DNA of 7,624 nucleotides from Gammaproteobacteria bacterium (GTDB lineage Bacteria; Pseudomonadota; Gammaproteobacteria; Steroidobacterales; Woeseiaceae): positions 1 through 7,624 of the forward strand of contig JAOUNK010000159.1 of the NCBI GenBank assembly GCA_029881015.1, read 5' to 3'. Position 1 is the stretch's first letter; each line of letters opens with the position of its first letter. Positions 1-5,982 of this stretch are shown here, in pieces. Position numbers and translations under genes: made by a program. Below the pieces are notes generated by a model. That model ran no database searches, was not told the DNA's origin, and saw only the letters and a program-made list of their open reading frames with translations.

Positions 1-1
1 C

Positions 2-100
2 GAGCTCACAGGCAGCCTCAAGAAGACCGGCTTCGAGATCGAATACGAATGGCAGCCGAAAAAGAACGCGTCGGTGTTCATCGTTTGCCGAAAACGGTAG
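2..100 (+). CDS. C-terminal fragment of an upstream protein, possibly a class I SAM-dependent methyltransferase
   Basis: The second frame is open from base 2 and ends at TAG (98-100). It reads as a plausible protein end: a GFEIEYEWQP stretch, then a hydrophobic SVFIV strand, then a basic tail ending in CRKR. A 'GF-x-I-x-x-x-W-x-P ... FIV' ending recalls the last two beta strands of small class I SAM-dependent methyltransferases, but only about 32 residues are visible and none of the SAM-binding motifs is in the window. The call therefore rests on pattern resemblance alone. Its stop overlaps a GTG codon in the recQ frame by one base (TAGTG), which suggests the two genes are translationally coupled. 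Confidence 0.5.
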   Translation, partial: ELTGSLKKTGFEIEYEWQPKKNASVFIVCRKR

Positions 101-1917
101 TGCGCTTGAGTCTTTCACCCCAGCGAGTTCTGGAAGATGTCTTCGGCTATCCAGAATTCCGGGGACAACAGCAGTCGATTATCGAGGCTACGCTGGAGGG
201 GCACGACTCCCTCGTGATCATGCCGACAGGCGGCGGCAAGTCACTGTGCTACCAGATTCCGGCCATGCTGAGAGAGGGTACCGGCCTGGTCGTTTCGCCG
301 CTCATTGCGCTGATGCAGGACCAGGTCACGGCATTGCGTGAACTCGGCATCGCAGCGGAGTTCCTGAACTCCAGCCAGTCGGCCGATGAGAGTCGGGCGG
401 TGATCAGCAAACTTAGGCAGGGGAGTTTGCAGCTCCTGTACGTCGCGCCCGAGCGCCTGGTCACCGAGCACACCAGGTCATTGCTACGTGATATCCCGTT
501 GTCAATCATCGCGATCGACGAGGCCCACTGTGTGTCGCAATGGGGTCATGATTTTCGCAGTGACTACCTGGGCCTGGGCGACCTGGGCAGGTTGTTCCCC
601 GGAGTCCCGCGCATGGCGGTGACGGCCACCGCAACGGACAAGACGCGCGGGGAAATAGTCGCTCGGCTCGAACTCGACGAGCCCAATATCTTTGTCGCGA
701 AGTTCGATCGACCCAATATCGCCTATGCGGTGCAAGTCAAGACCGATGCCCGAGCGCAACTACTGAAGTTCCTGCAGGCGCATCGCAACGCAGCGGGAAT
801 CGTCTATTGCCTGTCGCGCAAGAAAACCGAAAGCATCGCCAGTTGGTTGTGCACACAGGGCTTCGAGGCCTTGCCGTACCACGCCGGACTCGCGGCTGAT
901 GCGCGTGCCGAGAACCAGCGCCGCTTCCTCGCCGAGGACGGCTTGATCATCGTCGCGACGATCGCATTCGGCATGGGTATCGACAAGCCCGATGTACGGT
1001 TCGTTGCGCACCTCGACTTGCCAAAGAGCATCGAGTCCTATTACCAGGAAACGGGCAGGGCCGGCCGCGACGGCGAGCCCGCCGATGCCTGGATGGTCTA
1101 TGGCCTGCAGGATGTCGTTCGTCTCCGGCAAATGCTCGACGAATCCCAGGCCGACGACGAGTACAAACGCTACGAAGGCTTCAAGCTCGATGCGTTGTTG
1201 GGTTGGTGCGAGGTCACGGGATGCCGGCGCCAGCCGCTACTCGCCTACTTCGGGGATTCGCTGGACGAGGACTGTGGGAACTGTGATGGTTGCCTGACGC
1301 CCGTAAACACCTGGGACGGGGCAGAGGCGGCGCAGAAACTGCTGTCGGCTGCGTATCGGTCAGGTCAGCGTTTCGGTGCGGCACACCTCGTCGATGTGCT
1401 ACTGGGAAAAGAGACCGACAAGGTTCTGCAGCACGGGCACGACCAGCTCAGCGTCTTCGGCATTGGGAAGGACCTGCCATCGAGCACCTGGCGCTCGGTG
1501 GCGCGCCAGCTGATCGTTGCCGGCCACTTGCGAGCGGATGCCGCCCGGTTCGGCGCGCTGGTCCTGACCGAGACCAGTCGTGGAGTCCTGCGTGGCGAGA
1601 CACCCCTGCCGTTTCGGGAAGACCCGCAACGCCCTGTTGTGGCATCGAGAAGACCGGCCACGGAGCGAGTTGTCGCTGAAAAAGACCGTGATCTGTGGGA
1701 CGCGCTGCGCGCCTGCCGGCAGGCGCTCGCGACCGAGCACGACGTGCCTGCATATGTCATTTTCCACGACAAGACGCTGCACGAGATGCTTGCGTATCGA
1801 CCCCGGACGGCTGCGGAGATGCTGGGCATCAGTGGTATCGGGCAAACAAAGCTGGACCGCTACGGCGACCGTTTCCTCTCCGTACTCCGGGAGGAGGCGG
1901 TCGGGCCGGCCACTTGA
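100..1917 (+). CDS. recQ: ATP-dependent DNA helicase RecQ
   Basis: This is a 3'-5' superfamily 2 DNA helicase acting in recombinational repair and in restart of stalled replication forks. Numbered from GTG at 100, the product has 605 residues, close to the 609 of E. coli RecQ. Visible in order are motif 0 (FGYPEFRGQQ), Walker A MPTGGGKS (41-48), the DEAH box (140-143) running into the aromatic-rich loop (CVSQWGHDFR), TATAT (motif III), the second RecA domain with FGMGIDKP and QETGRAGRDG (motif VI), four zinc-binding cysteines (C375, C392, C395, C398), a winged-helix region, and a C-terminal HRDC domain (about 530-600, containing VPAYVIFHDKTL). An ATG at 49 in the same frame would add 17 residues, but those bases code for the end of the upstream gene. 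GTG 100 or TTG 106 is therefore the better start. Neither has a clear Shine-Dalgarno sequence, so coupling to the upstream gene is likely. All catalytic motifs look intact. Confidence 0.97.
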   Translation: MRLSLSPQRVLEDVFGYPEFRGQQQSIIEATLEGHDSLVIMPTGGGKSLCYQIPAMLREGTGLVVSPLIALMQDQVTALRELGIAAEFLNSSQSADESRAVISKLRQGSLQLLYVAPERLVTEHTRSLLRDIPLSIIAIDEAHCVSQWGHDFRSDYLGLGDLGRLFPGVPRMAVTATATDKTRGEIVARLELDEPNIFVAKFDRPNIAYAVQVKTDARAQLLKFLQAHRNAAGIVYCLSRKKTESIASWLCTQGFEALPYHAGLAADARAENQRRFLAEDGLIIVATIAFGMGIDKPDVRFVAHLDLPKSIESYYQETGRAGRDGEPADAWMVYGLQDVVRLRQMLDESQADDEYKRYEGFKLDALLGWCEVTGCRRQPLLAYFGDSLDEDCGNCDGCLTPVNTWDGAEAAQKLLSAAYRSGQRFGAAHLVDVLLGKETDKVLQHGHDQLSVFGIGKDLPSSTWRSVARQLIVAGHLRADAARFGALVLTETSRGVLRGETPLPFREDPQRPVVASRRPATERVVAEKDRDLWDALRACRQALATEHDVPAYVIFHDKTLHEMLAYRPRTAAEMLGISGIGQTKLDRYGDRFLSVLREEAVGPAT

Positions 1918-1977
1918 TGACTGGCTCTACGAGAATTGCGCGGCAAATCAAGTGGCGGAATTCGTGGGAGGGATACC

Positions 1978-2006
1978 TTGTTGCCGCCACCCGGTGGCCC
2001 AATAAT
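1978..2006 (+). promoter_or_regulatory. Predicted promoter of the cbpA-cbpM operon
   Basis: TTGTTG (1978-1983) and AATAAT (2001-2006) are separated by exactly 17 bases. The -10 element matches TATAAT at five of six positions and the -35 matches TTGACA at three. The spacer contains a perfect dyad, GCCACC-C-GGTGGC (1986-1998), which could be an operator or a chance palindrome. The same bases can be read as a poor heat-shock promoter (CTTG at 1977, 14-base spacer, CCCAAT at 1998). That reading fits the stress role of CbpA in other bacteria, but its match is weaker. Either reading puts transcription start only a few bases before the ATG at 2015. Confidence 0.5.
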
Positions 2007-2014
2007 GTGGGCGT

Positions 2015-2974
2015 ATGGAATACAAAGACTATTACAAGGTGATGGGCGTCGAGCGCGACGCGACCCAGGACCAGATCAAGCGGGCCTATCGCCGGCTTGC
2101 GCGCAAATATCACCCGGACGTCAGCAAGGCGTCGGACGCCGAGGAGCGCTTCAAGGAGCTGGGTGAGGCCTACGCCGTACTGAAAGATCCCGAGAAACGA
2201 ACGGCCTATGACCAACTGGGTGCGGGCTGGAAGACGGGCCAGGAGTTTCGTCCGCCACCCAACTGGGACCAGGGGTTCGAGTTCCATGGCGGCGCCTCTG
2301 CCGGAGGCGGCCCCGAGGAGTTCAGCGACTTCTTCGAGACGCTGTTCGGGCGTGGTGATTTTCGCGGTGGGTTCACGCGGGCGGACCATCGTCCGTTCAC
2401 AGCCCGTGGCGAGGATACCTTCGCCAAGATCGTGGTCGATCTGCAGGACGCGTACCTCGGCGCGACGCGCAGCGTGACGCTGAAGCACACAGAGATTGGC
2501 GACGACGGCCGGCCGAGGTTGCGCCATCGAACACTGAGCGTGAAGATCCCGAAAGGCGTGCGGCCCGGTCAGCACATTCGCCTGGCCAAACAGGGCTCGC
2601 CGGGCGTCGGCGGCGGGGACAGCGGTGACCTGTTCCTGGAAATTGCGTTCCGGCCGCATCTGCAGTTCTCGGTCGAAGGCAAGGACGTCTACCTGAACCT
2701 GAAAGTAGCGCCCTGGGAGGCGGAACTCGGCGCCAGCGTCAAGGCGCCGACCCCGACCGGCGACGTCGATCTTACGATTCCGCCGCATTCGAAAGCGGGG
2801 CGCAAATTGCGCCTCAAGGGGCGGGGGCTGCCAGGGAAAGAACCCGGTGATTTCTACGCGGTCCTGCAAATTGCGCTACCGCGAGCAGAGACGGACAAAC
2901 AAAAAGCGGCGTATCGTGAATTCGCGAGCTCCTTCGACTTCGACCCGCGCCGGAACGAGGGGGGTAGGCAATGA
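2015..2974 (+). CDS. cbpA: Curved DNA-binding protein CbpA, DnaJ-class co-chaperone
   Basis: This J-domain protein stimulates the ATPase of DnaK (Hsp70) and, in E. coli, also binds curved DNA and the nucleoid in stationary phase. The 319-residue product starts MEYKDYYKVMGV, nearly as E. coli CbpA does. The J domain covers residues 1-70 with the essential HPD at 33-35. A glycine/phenylalanine-rich linker follows (about 71-128), then two beta-rich C-terminal substrate-binding domains (about 130-215 and 216-290). The CXXCXGXG zinc repeats of true DnaJ are absent, which makes this a class B protein. The end, SSFDFDPRR, also matches the CbpA family. The next gene, cbpM, overlaps it by four bases (ATGA), so this is the standard cbpAM operon. 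There is no Shine-Dalgarno sequence before the ATG; the start is set by alignment to the family. Confidence 0.96.
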   Translation: MEYKDYYKVMGVERDATQDQIKRAYRRLARKYHPDVSKASDAEERFKELGEAYAVLKDPEKRTAYDQLGAGWKTGQEFRPPPNWDQGFEFHGGASAGGGPEEFSDFFETLFGRGDFRGGFTRADHRPFTARGEDTFAKIVVDLQDAYLGATRSVTLKHTEIGDDGRPRLRHRTLSVKIPKGVRPGQHIRLAKQGSPGVGGGDSGDLFLEIAFRPHLQFSVEGKDVYLNLKVAPWEAELGASVKAPTPTGDVDLTIPPHSKAGRKLRLKGRGLPGKEPGDFYAVLQIALPRAETDKQKAAYREFASSFDFDPRRNEGGRQ

Positions 2975-3300
2975 CCAGCGGAAATCGGAACAAGGTATTG
3001 CAGTGCGAGATTATCGAGACTCGCCGCGAACTGTCGCTCTCCGATCTGTGCAGGGTTTGCACTGTCACCAGCGAACGTGTCGTGCAACTCGTTGACGAGG
3101 GCCTGGTTGAGCCGCTTGGTCGTGACCCGGCCGAGTGGCGATTCAGCGGCCGCAGCGTCAGACGCGTCCTGGTCGCGGAACGCCTGTCGCGAGATCTTCG
3201 CCTGAATGCCGCGGGTGCTGCCCTGGTGCTGGACCTGCTCGACGAAGTGCAGCATCTACGCCAGCGGCTGGTCAGGCTTGAAGAAGCGGACGAGTCCTGA
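2971..3300 (+). CDS. cbpM: Chaperone modulator CbpM
   Basis: CbpM binds the J domain of CbpA and blocks its interaction with DnaK, and so controls both the co-chaperone and DNA-binding activities. The 109-residue product has the family layout: an N-terminal MerR-like helix-turn-helix fold (about 20-65, with LSLSDLCRVCTVTSERVVQLVDEGLVEP and then W-x-F at 51-53), followed by a helical segment and a C-terminal coiled-coil stretch (LDLLDEVQHLRQRLVRLEE). E. coli CbpM has 101 residues and the same LxxxGLVEP and coiled-coil pattern. The ATG overlaps the cbpA stop in ATGA and a purine-rich GAGGGGGG (2957-2964) lies upstream, so translational coupling is likely. The MerR-like fold here serves protein binding; no separate effector-binding domain is present. 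Confidence 0.9.
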   Translation: MTSGNRNKVLQCEIIETRRELSLSDLCRVCTVTSERVVQLVDEGLVEPLGRDPAEWRFSGRSVRRVLVAERLSRDLRLNAAGAALVLDLLDEVQHLRQRLVRLEEADES

Positions 3301-3368
3301 ACTGCCCTGACCCAGGTCCTTAATGAATCGGCAGTCAACCGCGATTGTCGAAAACGGTAGCTTGTTTG

Positions 3369-4310
3369 ATGACATACGACCTGATCGGTGACATCCACGG
3401 GCACAGCGAACCGCTTGCCCGCCTTCTCGACGAACTCGGCTACGCGCAAGTCGGCGGTGTGTTTCGGCATCCGGAACGCCAGGTCATCTTTCTGGGTGAC
3501 TTCATAGACCGCGGCCCCGACCAGCGCGGCGTTCTGGAGATCGTCCGTCCCATGATCGATGCGGGGGCAGCGCTTTCTGTCATGGGTAACCATGAGTTCA
3601 ACGCGATTGCGTATTACACGCTGGATCCGATTGATCACAATCGTCACCTGCGTATGCATACCGAGAAGCACCGCAAACAGCACGAGGCGTTCCTCGACGT
3701 CTTCGAGGGCACGTCCGACTATGCCGAGACCATCGAGTGGTTCAGAACCTTGCCGCTGTGGCTGGAGCTGGACGGGGTTCGCGTGGTTCACGCGTGCTGG
3801 GATGTGGCCTTGATGAGACTGCTGCAAGACAGGCATCCGTCGGTGAATGAATACCTCGACGATGACCTGCTGGTTGCCGCTTCCCGAAGAGGCAGCGAGG
3901 AATTCGAGGCGGTCGAGACCTTGCTCAAGGGAAAGGAGATCGAACTACCAAACGGTCAGTCGTTCTTCGACAAGGACGGCAACGCAAGGCACAATGTGCG
4001 CGTCCGGTGGTTCGACGGAGGTGCGACAACCTACCAGCAAGCGTTTCTGGGACCAGAGCAGGCTCGCAGCCATATCCCGGAGGATCCGCTTGGCACCGAT
4101 CACATCATTCAGTACTCGCGCGAAGATCTGCCCGTATTCATGGGGCATTACTGGCTGGACTCCATGCCCACGATACTGGCGCCCAATGTCGCGTGCCTGG
4201 ACTACAGCGTGGCGGCGAAGAGCGGTGGAAAGCTCGTGGCGTATCGGTGGGACGGGGAGCGGGAGTTGAGTAACGAGAAGTTCGTCTGGACGGAGAAAGC
4301 TCGCGAATAG
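3369..4310 (+). CDS. Calcineurin-like metallophosphoesterase
   Basis: This is a cytosolic binuclear-metal phosphoesterase with no signal peptide or membrane segment. Numbered from ATG 3369 (313 residues), the family signatures are complete: GDIHGH (7-12), GDFIDRGP (43-50), GNHE (73-76), a later HACWD (141-145) and GHYW (259-262), which together supply the metal and phosphate ligands. The PPP-type blocks resemble diadenosine tetraphosphatase (ApaH/PrpE-like) and serine/threonine phosphatases. The protein is longer than ApaH because of an insert between HACWD and GHYW, and the substrate cannot be deduced. An upstream in-frame TTG at 3345 would add eight residues with no homology value, and GDIHG close to the N terminus favours the ATG. 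Upstream, 68 bases separate it from cbpM, with no clear promoter. It is probably a stand-alone gene or a loosely attached operon member. Confidence 0.88.
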   Translation: MTYDLIGDIHGHSEPLARLLDELGYAQVGGVFRHPERQVIFLGDFIDRGPDQRGVLEIVRPMIDAGAALSVMGNHEFNAIAYYTLDPIDHNRHLRMHTEKHRKQHEAFLDVFEGTSDYAETIEWFRTLPLWLELDGVRVVHACWDVALMRLLQDRHPSVNEYLDDDLLVAASRRGSEEFEAVETLLKGKEIELPNGQSFFDKDGNARHNVRVRWFDGGATTYQQAFLGPEQARSHIPEDPLGTDHIIQYSREDLPVFMGHYWLDSMPTILAPNVACLDYSVAAKSGGKLVAYRWDGERELSNEKFVWTEKARE

Positions 4311-4347
4311 GCTGGCGCACCGCGAGCGCGCCACACAGCGCGGACGT

Positions 4348-4554
4348 CTATGCGGTTACCTGGTCGGCCGCGAAATTCTCCGCCGCGAATTCCCAGTTGA
4401 TGAGACTGCCCAGGAACGCATCGATGTAGGCATCGCGCCTGTTTTGGTAATCGAGGTAGTACGGTTTCTCCCAGACATCGAGGGTAAGAAGCGGAGTGCT
4501 GCCGCGCAATGCCGGCGTATCGGCATTGCCGGTGCTGACACGCAGAGCGCGTAG
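4348..4554 (-). pseudogene. C-terminal relic of an iron superoxide dismutase gene (sodB-like)
   Basis: Read on the minus strand, this frame ends at a stop (4348-4350). Its last 60-odd codons follow the C terminus of Fe/Mn superoxide dismutases: VSTGNADTP, then TPLLTLDVWE, then YYLDYQNRRDAYIDAF, then LINWEFAAENF. The family sequence is DVWEHAYY, where D and H are the third and fourth metal ligands. Here the triplet at 4465-4467 codes for lysine instead of histidine, and the following alanine is proline (4462-4464). About two thirds of a normal SOD (roughly 190-200 residues) is missing. The homology fades at about 4548, there is no ATG or GTG start in frame, and an in-frame stop lies at 4579-4581. 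This is therefore a decayed gene end rather than a working enzyme. Confidence 0.85.
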
Positions 4555-4579
4555 GCTAACTGCCGATCTGGCAGTTAGC
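4555..4579. repeat. Perfect 10-bp inverted repeat at the edge of the SOD relic
   Basis: GCTAACTGCC (4555-4564) and GGCAGTTAGC (4570-4579) are exact reverse complements around a 5-base loop, GATCT. With a single bulged G the stem extends outward by GTAG (4551-4554) and CTAC (4579-4582). No T-run follows on either strand, so it does not look like an intrinsic terminator. It lies exactly between the GC-rich SOD relic and the AT-rich leader of nhaA, which suggests a recombination or deletion scar or the end of a lost element. It is far too short for an integron attC site. Confidence 0.7.
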
Positions 4580-4594
4580 TACCTTAGAAACAAA

Positions 4595-4700
4595 ATGTTA
4601 CTCATTTCGTGATATTCGTCAGTCACTGCATCTATTGACCCGATACATCGAGAAAATCGATGTTAATACTCATTTATTTCGACTTATTCGAGATATCCGA
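4595..4700 (+). promoter_or_regulatory. AT-rich control region of nhaA with phased TCGW-N5-TCGW dyads
   Basis: Three boxes share the form TCG(A/T)-N5-TCG(A/T): 4607-4619 (TCGT-GATAT-TCGT), 4648-4660 (TCGA-GAAAA-TCGA) and 4679-4691 (TCGA-CTTAT-TCGA). A further near half-site, CCGA, lies five bases on (4697-4700). The middle box widens to a perfect 7-bp inverted repeat (ACATCGA/TCGATGT, 4645-4663) and contains ATC-N9-GAT, which fits the T-N11-A rule of LysR-type operators. Box starts are 41 and 31 bases apart, about four and three helical turns. The first and third boxes also share flanks: ATGTTA and CTCATTT recur at 4595-4607 and 4660-4675. A LysR-type NhaR is encoded downstream, so these are candidate NhaR sites. 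No strong sigma-70 promoter is visible; a weak TTCGAG-N17-TTTATC (4687-4715) would fit an activator-dependent one. Confidence 0.5.
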
Positions 4701-4770
4701 AGTTGTTAGTTTATCCCTCAACCAGGGCCTGACAGCCGAACCCGTAGTGTCTTGATTGTATGGAGATCGC

Positions 4771-5982
4771 ATGCCTGTTGCTGCTTTAAGAAACTTCCTG
4801 CGCCTCGAATCGTCTGCCGGCGTGCTGCTGGTGATGGCGACTATCGCGGCGCTGCTTGTGTCGAACTCCCCCCTGGCCGGACTGTACGGACGCTTGCTCG
4901 ACGTCCCCCTGGTGATCGCGCTGGGCGACCTGGTCGTTAACAAGCCGCTATTGCTGTGGATCAATGATGGCCTGATGGCCCTGTTCTTCTTCCTGATCGG
5001 GCTCGAGGTCAAGCGGGAGATTCTCGAGGGCCAACTTTCTTCGAAGGACCAATTACTATTGCCCGCGGCTGGCGCGCTCGGCGGCTTCCTCGTGCCGGCG
5101 GCCCTCTACGCAGCATTCAACTGGGGCAACCCGGAGACCATTGACGGCTGGGCAATACCGGCCGCAACCGATATCGCCTTTGCGCTCGGCGTACTCATGC
5201 TGCTTGGCAGCCGCGTGCCGATCGCTCTCAAGATGTTCCTGACGTCGATCGCAATTTTTGACGACATTGCGGCCATCGTCGTCATCGCTATCTTCTACAC
5301 GCAGGACCTATCGCTGTTTGCGCTGCTTGCCGGCGCATTCGGCATCACCAGTCTCGTTGTGCTCAATCGACTTGGCGTAACCCGCATTGCGGTCTACGCG
5401 ACCATCGGCCTGGTGGTCTGGCTTTGCGTCCTGAAAAGCGGCGTGCATGCCACGCTCGCCGGGTTCGCCGTAGCCTGCACGGTGCCGCTACGAACGGAGT
5501 CGACGGCGCCGTCACCGCTGCGGCACCTCGAGCACTCGCTCCACCCGTGGGTTGCGTACCTGATCCTGCCGCTCTTTGCGTTTGCCAACGCAGGTGTTTC
5601 CTTCGCGGGCATCAGTACGGATGCTTTGCTGGGCCCGGTGTCGATCGGTATTGCGGCAGGGCTGCTCTTCGGCAAACAAGTGGGAGTCTTCGGAGTCGTC
5701 TGGCTGGCCGTCAGGCTGAAGCTGGCCCAGCTGCCGAAGGGCAGTGACTGGTTATCGATCTACGGCGTCGCGTTGTTGACCGGTATCGGCTTCACCATGA
5801 GCTTATTCATCGGCTCACTCGCATTCGAGCGCGGCGCTTTCGACCAGCTTGCCGCCACACGTGTCGGCGTGCTGACGGGTTCCGTTCTGTCAGCGATCGC
5901 CGGCTATCTGATCTTGCGCCACGCATTTAACCCCCATGAGAAGACGGCGCAAGAGCATACAAAGGAGAGTATGACCTCATGA
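4771..5982 (+). CDS. nhaA: Na+/H+ antiporter NhaA
   Basis: NhaA is an inner-membrane antiporter that expels one Na+ (or Li+) for two incoming H+, giving sodium tolerance and pH control under alkaline conditions. The 403-residue product (388 in E. coli) is a string of about 12 hydrophobic segments. Key family residues are present: T133-D134 in TDIAFALG (E. coli T132-D133), the ion-binding aspartate pair D164-D165 in IFDD (E. coli D163-D164), the lysine of LFGKQVG at 302 (E. coli K300), and the pH-response histidine in SGVHATLAG at 226 (E. coli H225). The ATG at 4771 is preceded by GGAGA (4762-4766) at good spacing. An in-frame TTG at 4756 would add five residues and is less likely. The C-terminal tail is hydrophilic and about 15 residues long. 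Its stop overlaps the next gene in ATGA. Confidence 0.97.
   Translation: MPVAALRNFLRLESSAGVLLVMATIAALLVSNSPLAGLYGRLLDVPLVIALGDLVVNKPLLLWINDGLMALFFFLIGLEVKREILEGQLSSKDQLLLPAAGALGGFLVPAALYAAFNWGNPETIDGWAIPAATDIAFALGVLMLLGSRVPIALKMFLTSIAIFDDIAAIVVIAIFYTQDLSLFALLAGAFGITSLVVLNRLGVTRIAVYATIGLVVWLCVLKSGVHATLAGFAVACTVPLRTESTAPSPLRHLEHSLHPWVAYLILPLFAFANAGVSFAGISTDALLGPVSIGIAAGLLFGKQVGVFGVVWLAVRLKLAQLPKGSDWLSIYGVALLTGIGFTMSLFIGSLAFERGAFDQLAATRVGVLTGSVLSAIAGYLILRHAFNPHEKTAQEHTKESMTS

Noticed and set aside
1829..2869. Long minus-strand open frame of 346 codons opposite cbpA
   Set aside because: It runs antisense to a clearly real cbpA, shows no recognisable family and has the low-complexity look of a GC-rich shadow frame.
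3301..3335. ACTGCC/GGCAGT inverted repeat after cbpM
   Set aside because: A 6-bp stem with a 23-base loop and no T-run is within chance, and it has no terminator character.
89..3360. The 12-base string CGAAAACGGTAG occurs before two genes (89-100 and 3349-3360)
   Set aside because: A repeated 12-mer is expected about once or twice by chance in a window of this size, the first copy is coding, and no longer match surrounds them.
2814..3836. Minus-strand open frame of 340 codons across cbpA, cbpM and the phosphoesterase
   Set aside because: It overlaps three well-supported genes on the other strand, its Arg/Ser-rich middle is typical of antisense translation, and it has no known motifs.
4356..4541. 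61-codon minus-strand frame beginning with ATG in the 4311-4770 gap
   Set aside because: It is out of frame with the SOD-like sequence, which explains the same bases far better.
4551..4582. Integron attC site at the inverted repeat
   Set aside because: The core bases do not fit RYYYAAC and GTTRRRY, the element is far shorter than known attC sites, and no integrase or cassette is visible.
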